In this document: positions 45,341 to 55,087 of the stretch, in pieces | Layout of the letters: the number at the start of each line of letters is the position of its first letter | How positions within the stretch are numbered: position 1 is the stretch's first letter | DNA from: Perkinsus olseni | Lineage: Eukaryota; Perkinsozoa; Perkinsida; Perkinsidae | DNA length: 55,087 bases | Direction: 5' to 3' | Assembly (NCBI GenBank): GCA_013115135.1 | Contig: JABANP010000352.1 | Coordinates: 1-55,087, forward strand | Position numbers and translations under genes: made by a program | The notes under the pieces: generated by a model | Database searches by the model: none | What the model was told of the DNA's origin: nothing | Seen by the model: the letters and a program-made list of their open reading frames with translations, nothing else

Positions 45341-45902
45341 CATCCCAACTCATACAGTTTAAATTCGGCACTTTTTAGCTCGAGCACTTTCTTTACAGAC
45401 AACTCCCAACTCAGTCACCATATTCTAGATATTCTAGTGATGAAGTTATCACTGATAACTACGTCGTGGCTGGCCGAGTTCACGCTTGTACCTTAATATC
45501 ATTGGACCCGGCCGTCAGTTGCCGATCTGGTCCGATTACCTTAGCACAATGAGATCGGAAGTCTCAAATCGAAACCTTAAAGGGCGAGGAAGCCAGCCCT
45601 CACCGAATCAAAGAATCCTTCTCCCTCGTACTCGATGAGAACACTCCTAACACTGTGTCTGAGTCGGACACCGCTGCGACACCACACCGAGTCCGGACGG
45701 GCAGTCTTGCCGAGGCTCCACGAATAACGCGGAATATCACAGGGACAACATAGTCGCCTCACTGATATAGGAATGGGAGAATGGGTTACTCTGTATGTGA
45801 AGAGCGCAGCTTCTTGAAAGTGGTGTTAGCCACTGCCGCACTCTAATGAGCCGTCTCGGAATGTTAAATGCAGCTTCCAGTGTCAGCCTGTGCTCACTTA
45901 CA
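45341..45902. other. Spacer before B8
   Basis: No gene recognised. Confidence 0.3.
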
Positions 45903-46923
45903 ATGCCCTTCAATGTTTTATGGGCTCTCTTTGTTCCCAGCGCCTTGGGTGTGATCAGCCTTCGAGAGCGCCCATTCAAGTTCTACTGTCACTTCCATAA
46001 AGCACTGCAGTCCGTGTGCTTTCGGACAAAGGAGTGGTACGGAATAGTCGGAATAAACGCGAACGAAATCTTCGCCTATGAAGACCACCCGCGAATGCCC
46101 TACTATAACAGCTCAAGCTGCAAGGCTCATCCGCGCGTCTCATACGTGGACGTCCGTCCTCGCGGAGCGTGGGTCTCAATAGAAACTGGAAAGTTCCCAT
46201 GGCCTGTTGAGTACCCCATCAAGTATGAAAAGGTGGATGGGAGAAACGGACAGCCGGGCTACTTTGACGTCAACTTCACGGATTATGATGGGCCGAGACG
46301 CTTCACACGACTGATGCCGGTCTCGATGTATGGCATTCCCTTGAGGGGAGACCCACCCCAGGCGGAGTTCGTCATGCATCACCCGACGAAGTGGACGGCG
46401 ATATTGAAACAAGGGAGATACTCCGAGACGAAGAAGAGATATAAGCGGGTCTTCGAGCTGAGGGTTAATTTCTCCGAATCGGAATGGATTTTGAGGAACG
46501 TGAAAACGCTCGATGGTGGAATCGTCAAAGGTTTCCGAGGAAACGTGGCTGGCAGAAGAGAGCATGCTGAGGCTTTCTTCTTCGAGCTTCCAACAAATGG
46601 AACACAATACGGTCTGATGGTTACCTCGGGAGTCGAGTCCTTCGTGCTTTACAGGACAGACGAGGTGAAGGTTAGAGACCACGACATGCTCCCGCCAGGG
46701 TGAGACTGCGTAACACGGATTGCTTCCCCGTGCATGACGAACCTCCTTCAGACTCGTCAGACCTCGGACTTCCATTCAGCTAGGTCTACCAAGGTACGAC
46801 TCCTAAGTCTGGGCATCCCATAAGGGGCTGACGGTGATGCTGGACATGCGGATTCTTTTCAGCTACGGTGAATCGCCTCCGAGTTACGATGACTCCGCCT
46901 TCGTTCGCGTCGTGGCTGGGTGA
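45903..46923 (+). CDS. B8: secreted family B protein with LPSY and PPSY tail motifs
   Basis: Exons 45903-46699, 46752-46793 and 46863-46923 join in frame to 299 residues. ATG 45903 was preferred to upstream in-frame starts because it opens a clean signal peptide (PFNVLWALFVPSALGVI). FYCHFHKALQSVCF, FPWPVEYPIKYEKV, DVNFTD, LRGDPPQAEF, AEAFFFELPTNGTQYGLM, SFVLYRTDE. The apparent stop 46701-46703 is in the donor GG|gtgaga. The tail reads LGLPSYGESPPSYDDS and ends VRVVAG; the last intron splits LPSY (CCA AG / C TAC). Intact; predicted secreted. Confidence 0.8.
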
Positions 46924-47552
46924 CAAAGAGAGTCGCCTCACTGATAACCCGTCAAGTCTGTTCATGGTCCAATTTCCACAGCTACCGAGTCACCCGGGGC
47001 CTTATCTTATTTACCCTAAGGATGTACCGACCGACTGCATGTGTACAGGAACTAGTGTCTTACCATTGTCGCTGCAAATGCTTGCAGCTAGCCTTCGATT
47101 TCCAATACTGTAGTCACTACAGTGTAGTGAGCTCGACGTTACCCTCTGTGATAATCACTACAGGCTTCACGTTTGTCAATGGGAGTAAGGAAGGAGTTGC
47201 TGAAGCTCGGCTTAGAGGAGTATGCGACGGGTTTATGTTCTAATGTACACTGCAGACGTACGGCGGACGATTCAACGCGGAACATCATTATTGATCTTCC
47301 TGAGGAATACACTAGTGACCCTTTCCAACCTAGATCGGGAGCGTGATCTATGGAATGCGTTCGTTTTCCATGCAGGAAAACCTTCCCGAACGCGCAGTTG
47401 CGGTTTGCAGGGTGATGAACCACCGATAGCATGCTCGTGAAGTTGCTCCTGACAGGCGCCTCCTGTTGCCAATCGCTCCCGTCTTTTCATCGTTCTAGTC
47501 TCACCTTGGTTTTTTCTCTTACCCAGCGTTGCCTCTCTTTCCACCTGTCCTC
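46924..47552. other. Spacer between B8 and B9
   Basis: No gene. Perfect inverted repeat ACTGTAGT-C-ACTACAGT at 47107-47123, and a weak recurrent element near 47171. Confidence 0.35.
47107..47123. repeat. Perfect inverted repeat, 8-bp arms
   Basis: ACTGTAGT, one C, ACTACAGT. It lies between B8 and B9. Confidence 0.6.
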
Positions 47553-48651
47553 ATGACCGTCAAGGCATTTATCCGCTCTATAATCCTAAGTTTTGCGGTA
47601 AGCCTGGCTTTCAAGAAGCATCCGTATCGCTTTTACTGTCATTTCCGACAAGCACTGCAGTCCGTGTGCTTCCGGACTCTTAAACGCCATGGAATATGGG
47701 GGGTATCCAGACACAACGTCTTTGCGTACGAGGCCGACCCGCGAGTACCCTACTATGAGAGCTGCAATTGGCAACCTGACCGGGATTGGACTTACCTCGC
47801 CCTCCGTTCTCGTGGTGAGTGGCCTTCACTAGAAAACGGAAGATTCCCGTGGCCCGTTGAAGCTCCCGTCAAGTACGAAAAGGTCACCGGCCGTGACGGA
47901 CAGCCCGGCTACTTGGATGTCAACTTCACAGATTATGACGGCCCAAGGCGCTTCAGACGACTGATGCCTGTCTCAGTCTACGACATCCCATTAAAAGGCG
48001 ACCCACCCGAGGTGGAGTTCGTTGCGCATTACCCGACGGAATGGAAAGCGATATTGAGATATACCGGGGAGTACTCTTGGTTGAGGAGAAAATATGAGAG
48101 ACTTTTTCAGATCAGCTTTTCCCATTCTGGTACCGTATACAATTTTACAGAGGCGGAAACTCTTACTGACGGTATTGTGAAAGGGTTCAGAGGAATTGTG
48201 GATGGAGAGGAGAGAATTGCTGAGGCCTTCTTCTTCGAGCTTCCATCGATCCCAAGGCAGTACGCCCTCATGCTAACGTCAGGAGTAAATTCTTATATAC
48301 TATACAGAACAGATGAAGTTGGGCTCAGAGATCACGATATACTCTGCCCCGGGTAGGACGAAAAGTTCTCCCTTTGCTAGGGAATGAACCGCTCGAGATT
48401 TCGGAATGCGCTTATTCTCAGGCTCAGAAGGCCACGATCGATCGATTCGCTCGGGCTACCAAGGTAACACTGCGGCTAATTTCCGTCCAGCGCCCACAGT
48501 GCTGAGTTCCAGGTACGGGGCAGGCCCCCCAAGCTACGAAGAAGCGACGGGTATTGGAGACTCACCGGAACATGAAAATCAAGCTTCGGCTGCGGAGGAT
48601 TGCTCCTATACAAGTGCCATTCAAACGGTTGTGGATCAGCCTTGCACATAG
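47553..48651 (+). CDS. B9: secreted family B protein with LPRY and PPSY tail motifs
   Basis: Exons 47553-48352, 48422-48463 and 48513-48651 join in frame to 326 residues. Signal peptide (TVKAFIRSIILSFAVSLA), FYCHFRQALQSVCF, FPWPVEAPVKYEKV, DVNFTD, VYDIPLKGDPPEVEF, AEAFFFELPSIPRQYALML, SYILYRTDE. The donor is GG|gtagga at the apparent stop 48354-48356. The tail is longer than in B4, B6 and B8: LPRYGAGPPSYEEATG followed by about 35 more residues rich in Glu, Ser and Gln, ending at TAG 48649-48651. B1 ends similarly (ATDASSDHE compared with ATGIGDSPEHE). Intact; predicted secreted. Confidence 0.8.
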
Positions 48652-49211
48652 GTGGCAGTGTGAGCCTCCGGTCGGATAGGTCCCTTACCAGGCAAGTGGC
48701 GCAGGTGCTCCACGAAAAGATATCAGGACCGCATTCGGTCTCAGGTATTGAGACGCACCAGCACCTCTAAAAGCTCGCGGTGCTAACTCCAAGACCGGAC
48801 TATTCTCCGTAGAAAGTGAGCACCTTTAGTTCATCCATGCAGATGAGTCCGTATCACTTCTCATTATGATCTGTTGTGATTACAGTCATTCGTAGCGTTT
48901 GTCAATGGATGTGATTGACTAGACGTCTCGGGTGTCCTTGGTTTGCGACCAGAGGAGCGGTGAAGATTCAAGGCCAAGCAGGTGGAATTGATCACCACCA
49001 AACCATCGGCGGCTGATGATCGGCCTCTCTGCCGCTAATTCTCCACGGTGAATATAGCAGCCATAGTAGACTCCTGGGTTATACATCTATGGGTGCTAGC
49101 CCACATCATAGGGGAACGATTCTTACGGAAGGAAGGCCACTTCGGTGCACACCGAAGCAGGAGCACAGTACTTCGATAATGACGATACTCACATTTTAGT
49201 ATATCTTGCGA
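48652..49211. other. Spacer between B9 and C1
   Basis: No gene. Hairpin GTCTCA/TGAGAC at 48738-48754, nested in a larger GGTGCT...AGCACC pairing. Recurrent element at 48895-48915. Confidence 0.4.
48895..48915 (+). repeat. Recurrent array element (weak)
   Basis: gcgtttgtcaatggatgtga, about 300 nt before ATG 49212 of C1. Confidence 0.45.
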
Positions 49212-50546
49212 ATGAGAGTCTATCTCGTGGTCATCGGTTCGACGCTCACTTGGTTGGCCAACGCTGAATACAAGTATTACTGCAAATTCTTCGAGGAGCT
49301 ACTGGCCCAGTGTATCGGTAGACCTATTGGAGGCCCCGTGACCACTCTGTCACAACACGGTGCATTGACCCATCCAGATCGACCAAATGAAGTTAGATAT
49401 GTTAGCGAGGTTTGCCGCGTCAAAGACCGCCCAACGGGGTCGGCGGAAGGTTCCCTCAAGGTGCATTCTCGGGTGAAATGTGACATCGAAATTGGCGTTG
49501 GAGTCCGATTGCATGAGACGAGTATATCGTACGAAAGAGAGAAAAGAATATTCGATATACCTTCATATTATTTTCTGACCAATCAGATAACCGGAACGAG
49601 TTACCAATTTGCCAAGCTGAGACCAATTGCGCCGGAAGATGTTGTGCTCCGACGGAGTCAATCAATAGGAACCACTGCGGCGACTTTCGTGAGCCACGCG
49701 CCTCGCTATTGGAGGGCAATCCTCACGGAAGAGGTCAGCCGTGCCCAGGATGCTCCTCCAGGGTGCTTTAAGCTACCTGGTCGAGCGGATCGAGACCGGC
49801 CGAGATACGTCATTCGCCGTCAGAGACGGCCAAAGTTCCAGGTCAGAATGGACAATGGTACGTTGAAGAATCTGACCGCATTGGACACTTTCGATGAGAT
49901 GATGAGACTTGAGACATCGCCGGGTCAGTACGATGATGACACTCCCATACGAGCGGAGGCATTCATCTTCGAATACTCTTGGCTGGGAGAATCTCACAGA
50001 GCGATCATGGTCACTTTCAAAGGGGAGTCTGCCATTCTATTCGATACGAGTATGCGACCTCTGCGGTCATCTGAATACAAGTGAGAAGCGACGTGGAGGA
50101 GGAACTCCCGCCGTTTCGGCTGTTGAGAATAGAGTTCTTCAGGTACTTCTCGTCCGTACGATATCCGAATCGTTACAGAGAAGCCCAAAGGTGAGTTATG
50201 CTGCACTTAGCGGTTCCTGGTCCTTGTCGCTCGCAGCCTTTGTTCGGTTGACCCGAGCAAATGGCGATGTTATTGGGACATCATCGAATTGAGACTCATT
50301 CAAAAACATGTCGCAGTGCATGGATATCGCAAGAACATAAATTACGCCCTAGTTCCGGGCCGATTTGAGTTGGGTTTTAGGCAGGACGAGAGTCTGGATG
50401 CGCAAGTCTGGGTCGACAAGGGTCAAATGGCAGACCCCTTATGGTGGACTACTGTCGTCAACAGCTGTACATTCATTTCTCACTCTTCAGACCACGGTCG
50501 ACACCACTCCGGTTGGATATCGGAGACTCTACGACGGAGAGGGTAA
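49212..50546 (+). CDS. C1: secreted family C protein with an extended C-terminus
   Basis: ATG 49212 (MRVYLVVIGSTLTWLANA signal peptide) leads to EYKYYCKFFEELLAQC (C-x9-C), TLSQHGALTHP, SEVCRVKDRP, YYFLTNQITG, TFVSHAPRYWRAIL and the block AEAFIFEYSWLGESHRAIMV with AILFDTSMRP. Exons 49212-50080, 50143-50190 and 50237-50546 join in frame to 408 residues. The 48-nt second exon (RYPNRYREAQ) has the same length in C2 and C3. The third exon encodes a WRCYWDI stretch and an aromatic, charged segment (DESLDAQVWVDKGQMADP) that aligns with C2 but carries no PPxY. Intact; predicted secreted. Confidence 0.65.
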
Positions 50547-51597
50547 TCAAGACGACCCCCCACCTTGCTGCTCTTGTTCATGCCGCATGCTTGATCGGTG
50601 TTCATCAAGATGTGTTACCCATGGAAGAAGTTTGGTTTGAGTGAGCTTGCAATGATCAGGGCGAACCAGCATCAGCAGCGCCCTGAGGATAATCCAATTT
50701 TTCCACCTCGCCTCCCTCACCCAGCCACGGACACTCCTTTGGGACGAGAGCGCCTCGCTCTGTTCAGTTGAGTCCATCTGCTAACTTACAATCATGTTCC
50801 GTTATGAGTATTCAACTCTCAAATGACTTTGCTCACGACCAAGTGGGTGGCATCATCAAACAGCGGCTGAAACCACGCCTTCACGTCAACTCCATCGCAT
50901 TCATCTGAAACTAGTGAAAAGGGGCAATACTAATGATGGGCCAGCCCGTCTGGAAGGTGTGCATATCACCCGGGTGCTCAACGATTGGGCTCCAACCGAT
51001 CCACAGAAGGCAATGATGGTACTCCCCTGATTTGGTCGCTTGGAGAAGCTGAGAAGAATCCTCCCTGGCAATCTAGAGTATCTTCTCGACCAATGCGTTC
51101 GGAGACCTATGAGAACAACTGGTAGACCACTCAGGCTGAGTGGACTTGTCTACTATTTGTGAGTGACTTAGCCCTTTCGTACGCCAGTAGATCTTCATTC
51201 CAGATTCCACAAGGTCGAATGAGATTCTGCATGCCTGTGACGTCGGTCCTCACGTCATGAATAAAAAATCTCGCCCGCACTGCTGTGCTCGAAGATGCAT
51301 TTTCCGCTCTCTCCTTCGAGCTTCCACTATCACTGGTCGCTTAAACTCGCCGGTTCCGATGCCTCGGGATACACGTGTTCTCTGAGTGGTCCTCGAGCTC
51401 TTCCTTTCGAGGGCATGGTTGTAAAAAGACGTGTTAGTAAGCCTCTCTTGTGTTAGTCAATAGATGAGAGTGAAAAGCTTCATGGGCAATCGGCGTTCAC
51501 GCTGACATAACAAGGATAGCCTGGCCTTCCAGAAGTTACCATTGCTACAGCAGCTGTTCTAGACCAGGCAGATATCCGATGTTAGAATTTCTTGCAA
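50547..51597. other. Spacer between C1 and C2
   Basis: About 1 kb. Parts of 51265-51425 match 53290-53445 upstream of C3 (for example gctcgaagatgcatttt compared with gctcgaagatgcatttc). Recurrent element at 51448-51470. No gene recognised. Confidence 0.4.
51448..51470 (+). repeat. Recurrent array element
   Basis: ttgtgttagtcaatagatga, about 130 nt before ATG 51598 of C2. Confidence 0.6.
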
Positions 51598-52842
51598 ATG
51601 AGAATCCATCTCGTGCCCATCGGCATTACACTGGTTCGGTTGGTTAATGCCGAATATAAGTATTACTGCGACTTCATGGACGAGATGGTAGCTCAGTGTA
51701 TTGGTAAAACTAAAGGAGGTCTGATAAGTACTCTATCACAACATGGTGCCTTGACTCATCCAGAGCACCCGAAAGAAGTTCGATATGTAACCGACGTTTG
51801 CCATATTAAGGATCGCCGTACCTGGTTCCCTTCGTTCGCGAGCGGTTCCCTTCATGTGGATCCCCGAGTCAGATGCGACATCGAGATCGAGGTCGGCACC
51901 GGGATGCTCACTGCCAATATATCTTACAAAGCAGAGAAGCCAATCTTAGACTTACCATCATATTATTATCTCACCAACCAGCTGACAGGAATGGGGTACT
52001 TCTTCTTTAAGCTGGATCCGATCGCCCTGGAGGATCTTGAACTACGACGGGATCAATCAACAAAAAAAGACTGGGGCCACTTTCGTAAAGCCACGGACCC
52101 CGGTATTGGAAGGCAATCCTCACGGAAGAGGCCCGCCCTGGTCCTTCACGGGGATCGAGAATACTAGGTCTAGACGTCAGAGCTAGAAGGCGAACAGCCG
52201 AGTTCCTAACGCGAACGGAGGATGGTACGATGAAGAAGCTGGTCGTGTTGCGGACTGCTGATGGTGTTATGAAGCTCGGAGCGACGCCGAGTGACCACGA
52301 TGGTGACTCTCCTTTGCGAGCTGAAGCGTTTCTTTTCGGATACTCATGGAAGGATGAACATCATAGAGGAATCATGGTCACTCACAAGGGCGAACCTGTT
52401 ATGCTATTCGATACGAACATGCGGCCCAAGCGTTTAACTGAGGACAGGTGGGGAGCAACTTTCGCGATCGGCTCTGTTGAGAATCGAGCTCCTCAGGTAC
52501 TTCCCGTCCACACGGTATCCGAATCGTTACAGAAAAGCTCAGAGGTGGGTCGAGCAGCGACTCGTGGTCAGCGGCCTTCGCCACTCGCAGCTTCCGCCCG
52601 GTGGAGGTAGATGGCGATGTTATTGTAGCATCGTAAAGAAATTTGGGAGACTAGTCAAATGGTCTTCCTCCAATGCCTGGCGGATTCGAGTTTATTTCAG
52701 GCGGAAGGAGAGTCTGAAAGGGAAAGTCTGGATCCACAAAGATGACACGGCGGACCCCTTCTGGTACACCCCTGTCACCAACAAGTGCGTATTGAGCTCC
52801 CACGCTTCAGGCCATGATCGATACCACCCCATAACACCGTAA
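51598..52842 (+). pseudogene. C2: family C copy with extra bases in A runs
   Basis: ATG 51598 opens the signal peptide (RIHLVPIGITLVRLVNA) and EYKYYCDFMDEMVAQC, nearly identical to C3. The frame is lost at about 52062-52069, where a run of seven A has one A too many, and again at about 52086-52089 (gtaaagcc where C1 has gtgagcc). It then resumes (LRAEAFLFGYSWKDEHHRGI, VMLFDTNMRP) to the donor AG|gtgggg after 52447. Exon 52497-52544 encodes YFPSTRYPNRYRKAQ. The next homologous segment (RWRCYCSI, WIHKDDTADPFWY) is in a different phase from C1. All lesions are small indels; assembly error is a real alternative for the two A-run sites. Confidence 0.65.
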
Positions 52843-53659
52843 ATATCGGAAAGGGCCATCAAGACAACCGCCCGCTCTTGTTATGTTGCTTTTGTGCATG
52901 CTAAATGATTTATCGGTGGTGCTGATCAAGATGTATGATAGCCGAAACACGAAGCTTGAGTAGAGTGGGCTGGCCGACTTTGAGGGTACGATACTAATGA
53001 GTAGCAGGCCCGTCTGCTGAGACTTGCATAGTAACTGGCAGTCCAGCCCGCTTCTACCGAGAGCAGTAGCGGAATTCTCAGTAGAACAACGAGCACTCCC
53101 GAACATCCACTCGCGTCCGGAGGCCTAGCGGAACGTCTTGTCCACTAAGCATGCTCTCAAAACAGAAGACCGTGATCGTTCCAGAAGGTCAAATGAAGCT
53201 CGACGAGCCAGTTAGATCGGCCCTCGCCTCGGAACGCAAGTCGATGGACCCGCCGGGTTTAACTTGGCAATACTCGTGCAAATCGATTTAATCTCGCCCC
53301 GCACTGCTGCGCTCGAAGATGCATTTCCCGTCCTCATTCTCGAGCTTCCATTAGCATCATTCGCCTGAGCAGCCCGATTGTGAGCCCTCAAGATACCCTG
53401 CGTCTCCAGAGCGGTCTATGAACCCTTCAAGTCGAGGGGAGGGTTAAAATTATTATGATCGTTTGCTCTCCTCGTGGTCATCAATAGACGAGAGTGAGAT
53501 GATGGTTGATCAGGCTTACGGAAAGGCTCGGCTATCACCCCAGCGATTCGGCATATCAAAGATGACCTCACCTCTCACTGAGAGGCTCTCAGTTACTCGT
53601 TTTAGGATAGAGACTGAGCAGCAGCCAGTTAAACTGTCAGGTTTTAGTATTTCTTGTAA
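52843..53659. other. Spacer between C2 and C3
   Basis: No gene. Homologous in parts to the C1-C2 spacer. Recurrent element at 53473-53496. Confidence 0.4.
53473..53496 (+). repeat. Recurrent array element
   Basis: cgtggtcatcaatagacgag, about 165 nt before ATG 53660 of C3. Confidence 0.5.
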
Positions 53660-55060
53660 ATGAGAATCCATCTCGTGATCATCGGCATTTCACTGGTTCG
53701 GTTGGTTAATGCCGAATATAAGTATTACTGCGACTTCATGGACGAGATGGTAGCTCAGTGCATTGGCAAAACTAAAGGAGGTCTGATAAGTACTCTATCA
53801 CAACACGGTGCCTTGATCGACCCGGCAGAGCAATTGAATGACATTCGCTTCACCAGTGACGTCTGCGACATCCAGGACCGCCCCAAAAGCTCTAGTGAGG
53901 GTTCTCTCGATGTTAACCCACACCGAGTGTGTCGGATCGAGGGAATGCAGAGGGCGAAAATAAGCTACCGAAGGGCAGCTCTAGCTGGTGGCTCGTCTAC
54001 ATACTATTATTTGACCTATCCGAGATCGGACGTGGATTACTTGTTCAACAAGATACGGCCAATGGCGATGGAAAAACTGCAGGTGCCGCGATGCCAACAA
54101 GCAGGAGTGACGGTGGCGACCTTCGAGAGCCACTGGCCTCGTCATTGGAAAGCCGAGCTCGTCGAGCAAGACTACCCTGTTCCCCCTCGACGAATGAGCA
54201 AAAGGTCGCGGCGATACGGTCAAGTCCGGCGGCTGAAGGCAAAGTTCACGATCGAAAGTGCTGAAGGTGCATGGCGGCATATACCCATACTGGGAACAGC
54301 TGATAACATCATGAAACTAGACGCGACTCTGGGGCACGGTGATGGCACTAATTATACGGAAGCAGAGGCGTTTTTCTTCGAAATTCCGACCAGAGGTGAC
54401 CCTCGTTATGGAGTGATGTTGACTTCCAAGGGAAAGCCAACAGTGCTATTCGACACCGACGGGCGACCGTCGTCCCACGCCGAACACAGGTGAGCGACCA
54501 AGAAGATATCCAGTGATGGTGATAACGGAGTCTCTAGATACCATCCGTCCACACGCTATCCTAGTCAGTATAGACACACCGGAGGGTGAGTTGGGCGGAG
54601 AGCCGCACGAGGCCTCTGCGGTACGCGCGCTAGCCGCTGTCTTGGTTCATGCTATTGAAATCAGCGCTGCATCAGCATCCCCTATCGGTAGTGTCTCCGC
54701 TAATATTCAAAGCTTTCAGAAATCTCGCCCAGCGTCTGCCCGACCCAAATGAGGAAGGAGAAGAAGAAGCACCTCCGAAGTAGGATTAGCGCTTCGCTGC
54801 CTCTGCTGCGATCATCCCAGACATCCCCACCTAGGTACGACGACCTCGATCACACGGTTGAGAATAAAGCTCGGGCTTACCGCCTTAAAGACACGCTGCC
54901 ATCTTATAGAGAAAGTCTGGATGCCCTACGCCCGACGGAAATGAGGCGTCGGACCTCTTCTGGTAAGCCCCTGTCGTCCGCAGCAACGGTCGAGCCTCAC
55001 CCACTTCAGCTCCTGTGTCCGTACCACGACCGTACGCTCTCCGTCGCAGAAGGAAGATGA
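53660..55060 (+). CDS. C3: secreted family C protein with PPKY and LPSY tail motifs
   Basis: ATG 53660, signal peptide (RIHLVIIGISLVRLVNA), EYKYYCDFMDEMVAQC, TLSQHGALID, TSDVCDIQDRP, TFESHWPRHWKAEL, EAEAFFFEIPTRGDPRYGVM, TVLFDTDGRP. Exons 53660-54489, 54538-54585, 54720-54779, 54835-54962 and 54984-55060 join in frame to 380 residues. The apparent stop at 54491-54493 is in the donor AG|gtgagc. The third and fourth exons encode EEEAPPKYDDLDH, with PPKY split by the intron (CCT CCG AA / G TAC) as in families A and B, then DTLPSYRESLD. The last 21-nt intron (gtaagc...cag) is a multiple of three and may be retained. If the 54780-54834 intron is retained from an internal start, the same place reads PPRY. 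Intact; predicted secreted. Confidence 0.7.
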
Positions 55061-55087
55061 GCGACTAAGCAGCAGTCCCGGACCTTC

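Noticed and set aside
31909..52100. Programmed ribosomal frameshifting as an explanation for the broken copies
   Set aside because: The breaks are insertions and deletions of one or two bases at different places with no shared slippery sequence, and sister copies are unbroken at the same sites.
1..55087. CRISPR arrays, rRNA genes, bacterial operons or promoters
   Set aside because: None found; the intron-rich structure is eukaryotic.

Overview
Origin. The window looks like nuclear DNA of a compact-genome protist. It has GT-AG introns of mostly 40-90 nt on both strands, dense genes, no operons, and large secreted or membrane families in tandem. Intron size, gene style and the expanded secreted families fit a perkinsozoan alveolate (Perkinsus-like); this is inference, with no database search behind it.

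Layout. (1) 0.4-2.2 kb, plus strand: the 3' part of a membrane protein with two hydrophobic hairpins. (2) 2.5-12.9 kb, plus strand: what reads as one giant multi-exon gene with a signal peptide, seven repeats of a discoidin (F5/8C)-like module, a small Cys-rich motif, at least ten hydrophobic segments and a long Ser/acidic tail. (3) 14.4-20.0 kb, minus strand: a divergent secreted protein (D1), two poorly resolved genes, and a clear six-exon gene with two CW-type zinc fingers. (4) 20.9-55.1 kb, plus strand: a 34-kb array of about 20 genes and pseudogenes from three related secreted families, labelled here A (A1-A8), B (B1-B9) and C (C1-C3).

The array. Each member has one main exon encoding a signal peptide, an N-terminal Cys pair (C-x9-C in B, C and D1; C-x11-C in A), and a C-terminal block around (E/K)AFFF followed by a hydrophobic LT...LF/LY strand. 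The open reading frame appears to stop right after this block, but in nearly every copy the apparent stop lies inside a GT(G/A)AG splice donor. Following the splice sites adds one or two short exons, joined in phase 2, that encode a proline-rich tail with PPxY or LPxY motifs (PPPSYEE, PPSYEEATG, LPPAYEE, PPKYDD). PPxY/LPxY is the classic ligand of WW domains, especially Nedd4-family ubiquitin ligases. In five copies the PPxY codons themselves are split by the last intron. I count PPxY tails at 12 loci, although the protein bodies differ strongly. Secreted proteins with a cytosol-type motif at the extreme C-terminus suggest either delivery into a host cell or an unusual topology. This is the main candidate for an undescribed system.

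The array is still evolving. It contains tandem segmental duplications, truncated copies, frameshifts, nonsense codons, a copy with a decayed tail (A4) and a copy with a broken body but intact tail (B5). A conserved element around TGTTCGTCAATRGATGAGA and several perfect hairpins recur between the genes. Many breaks are single-base changes in short homopolymers, so some may be assembly errors.
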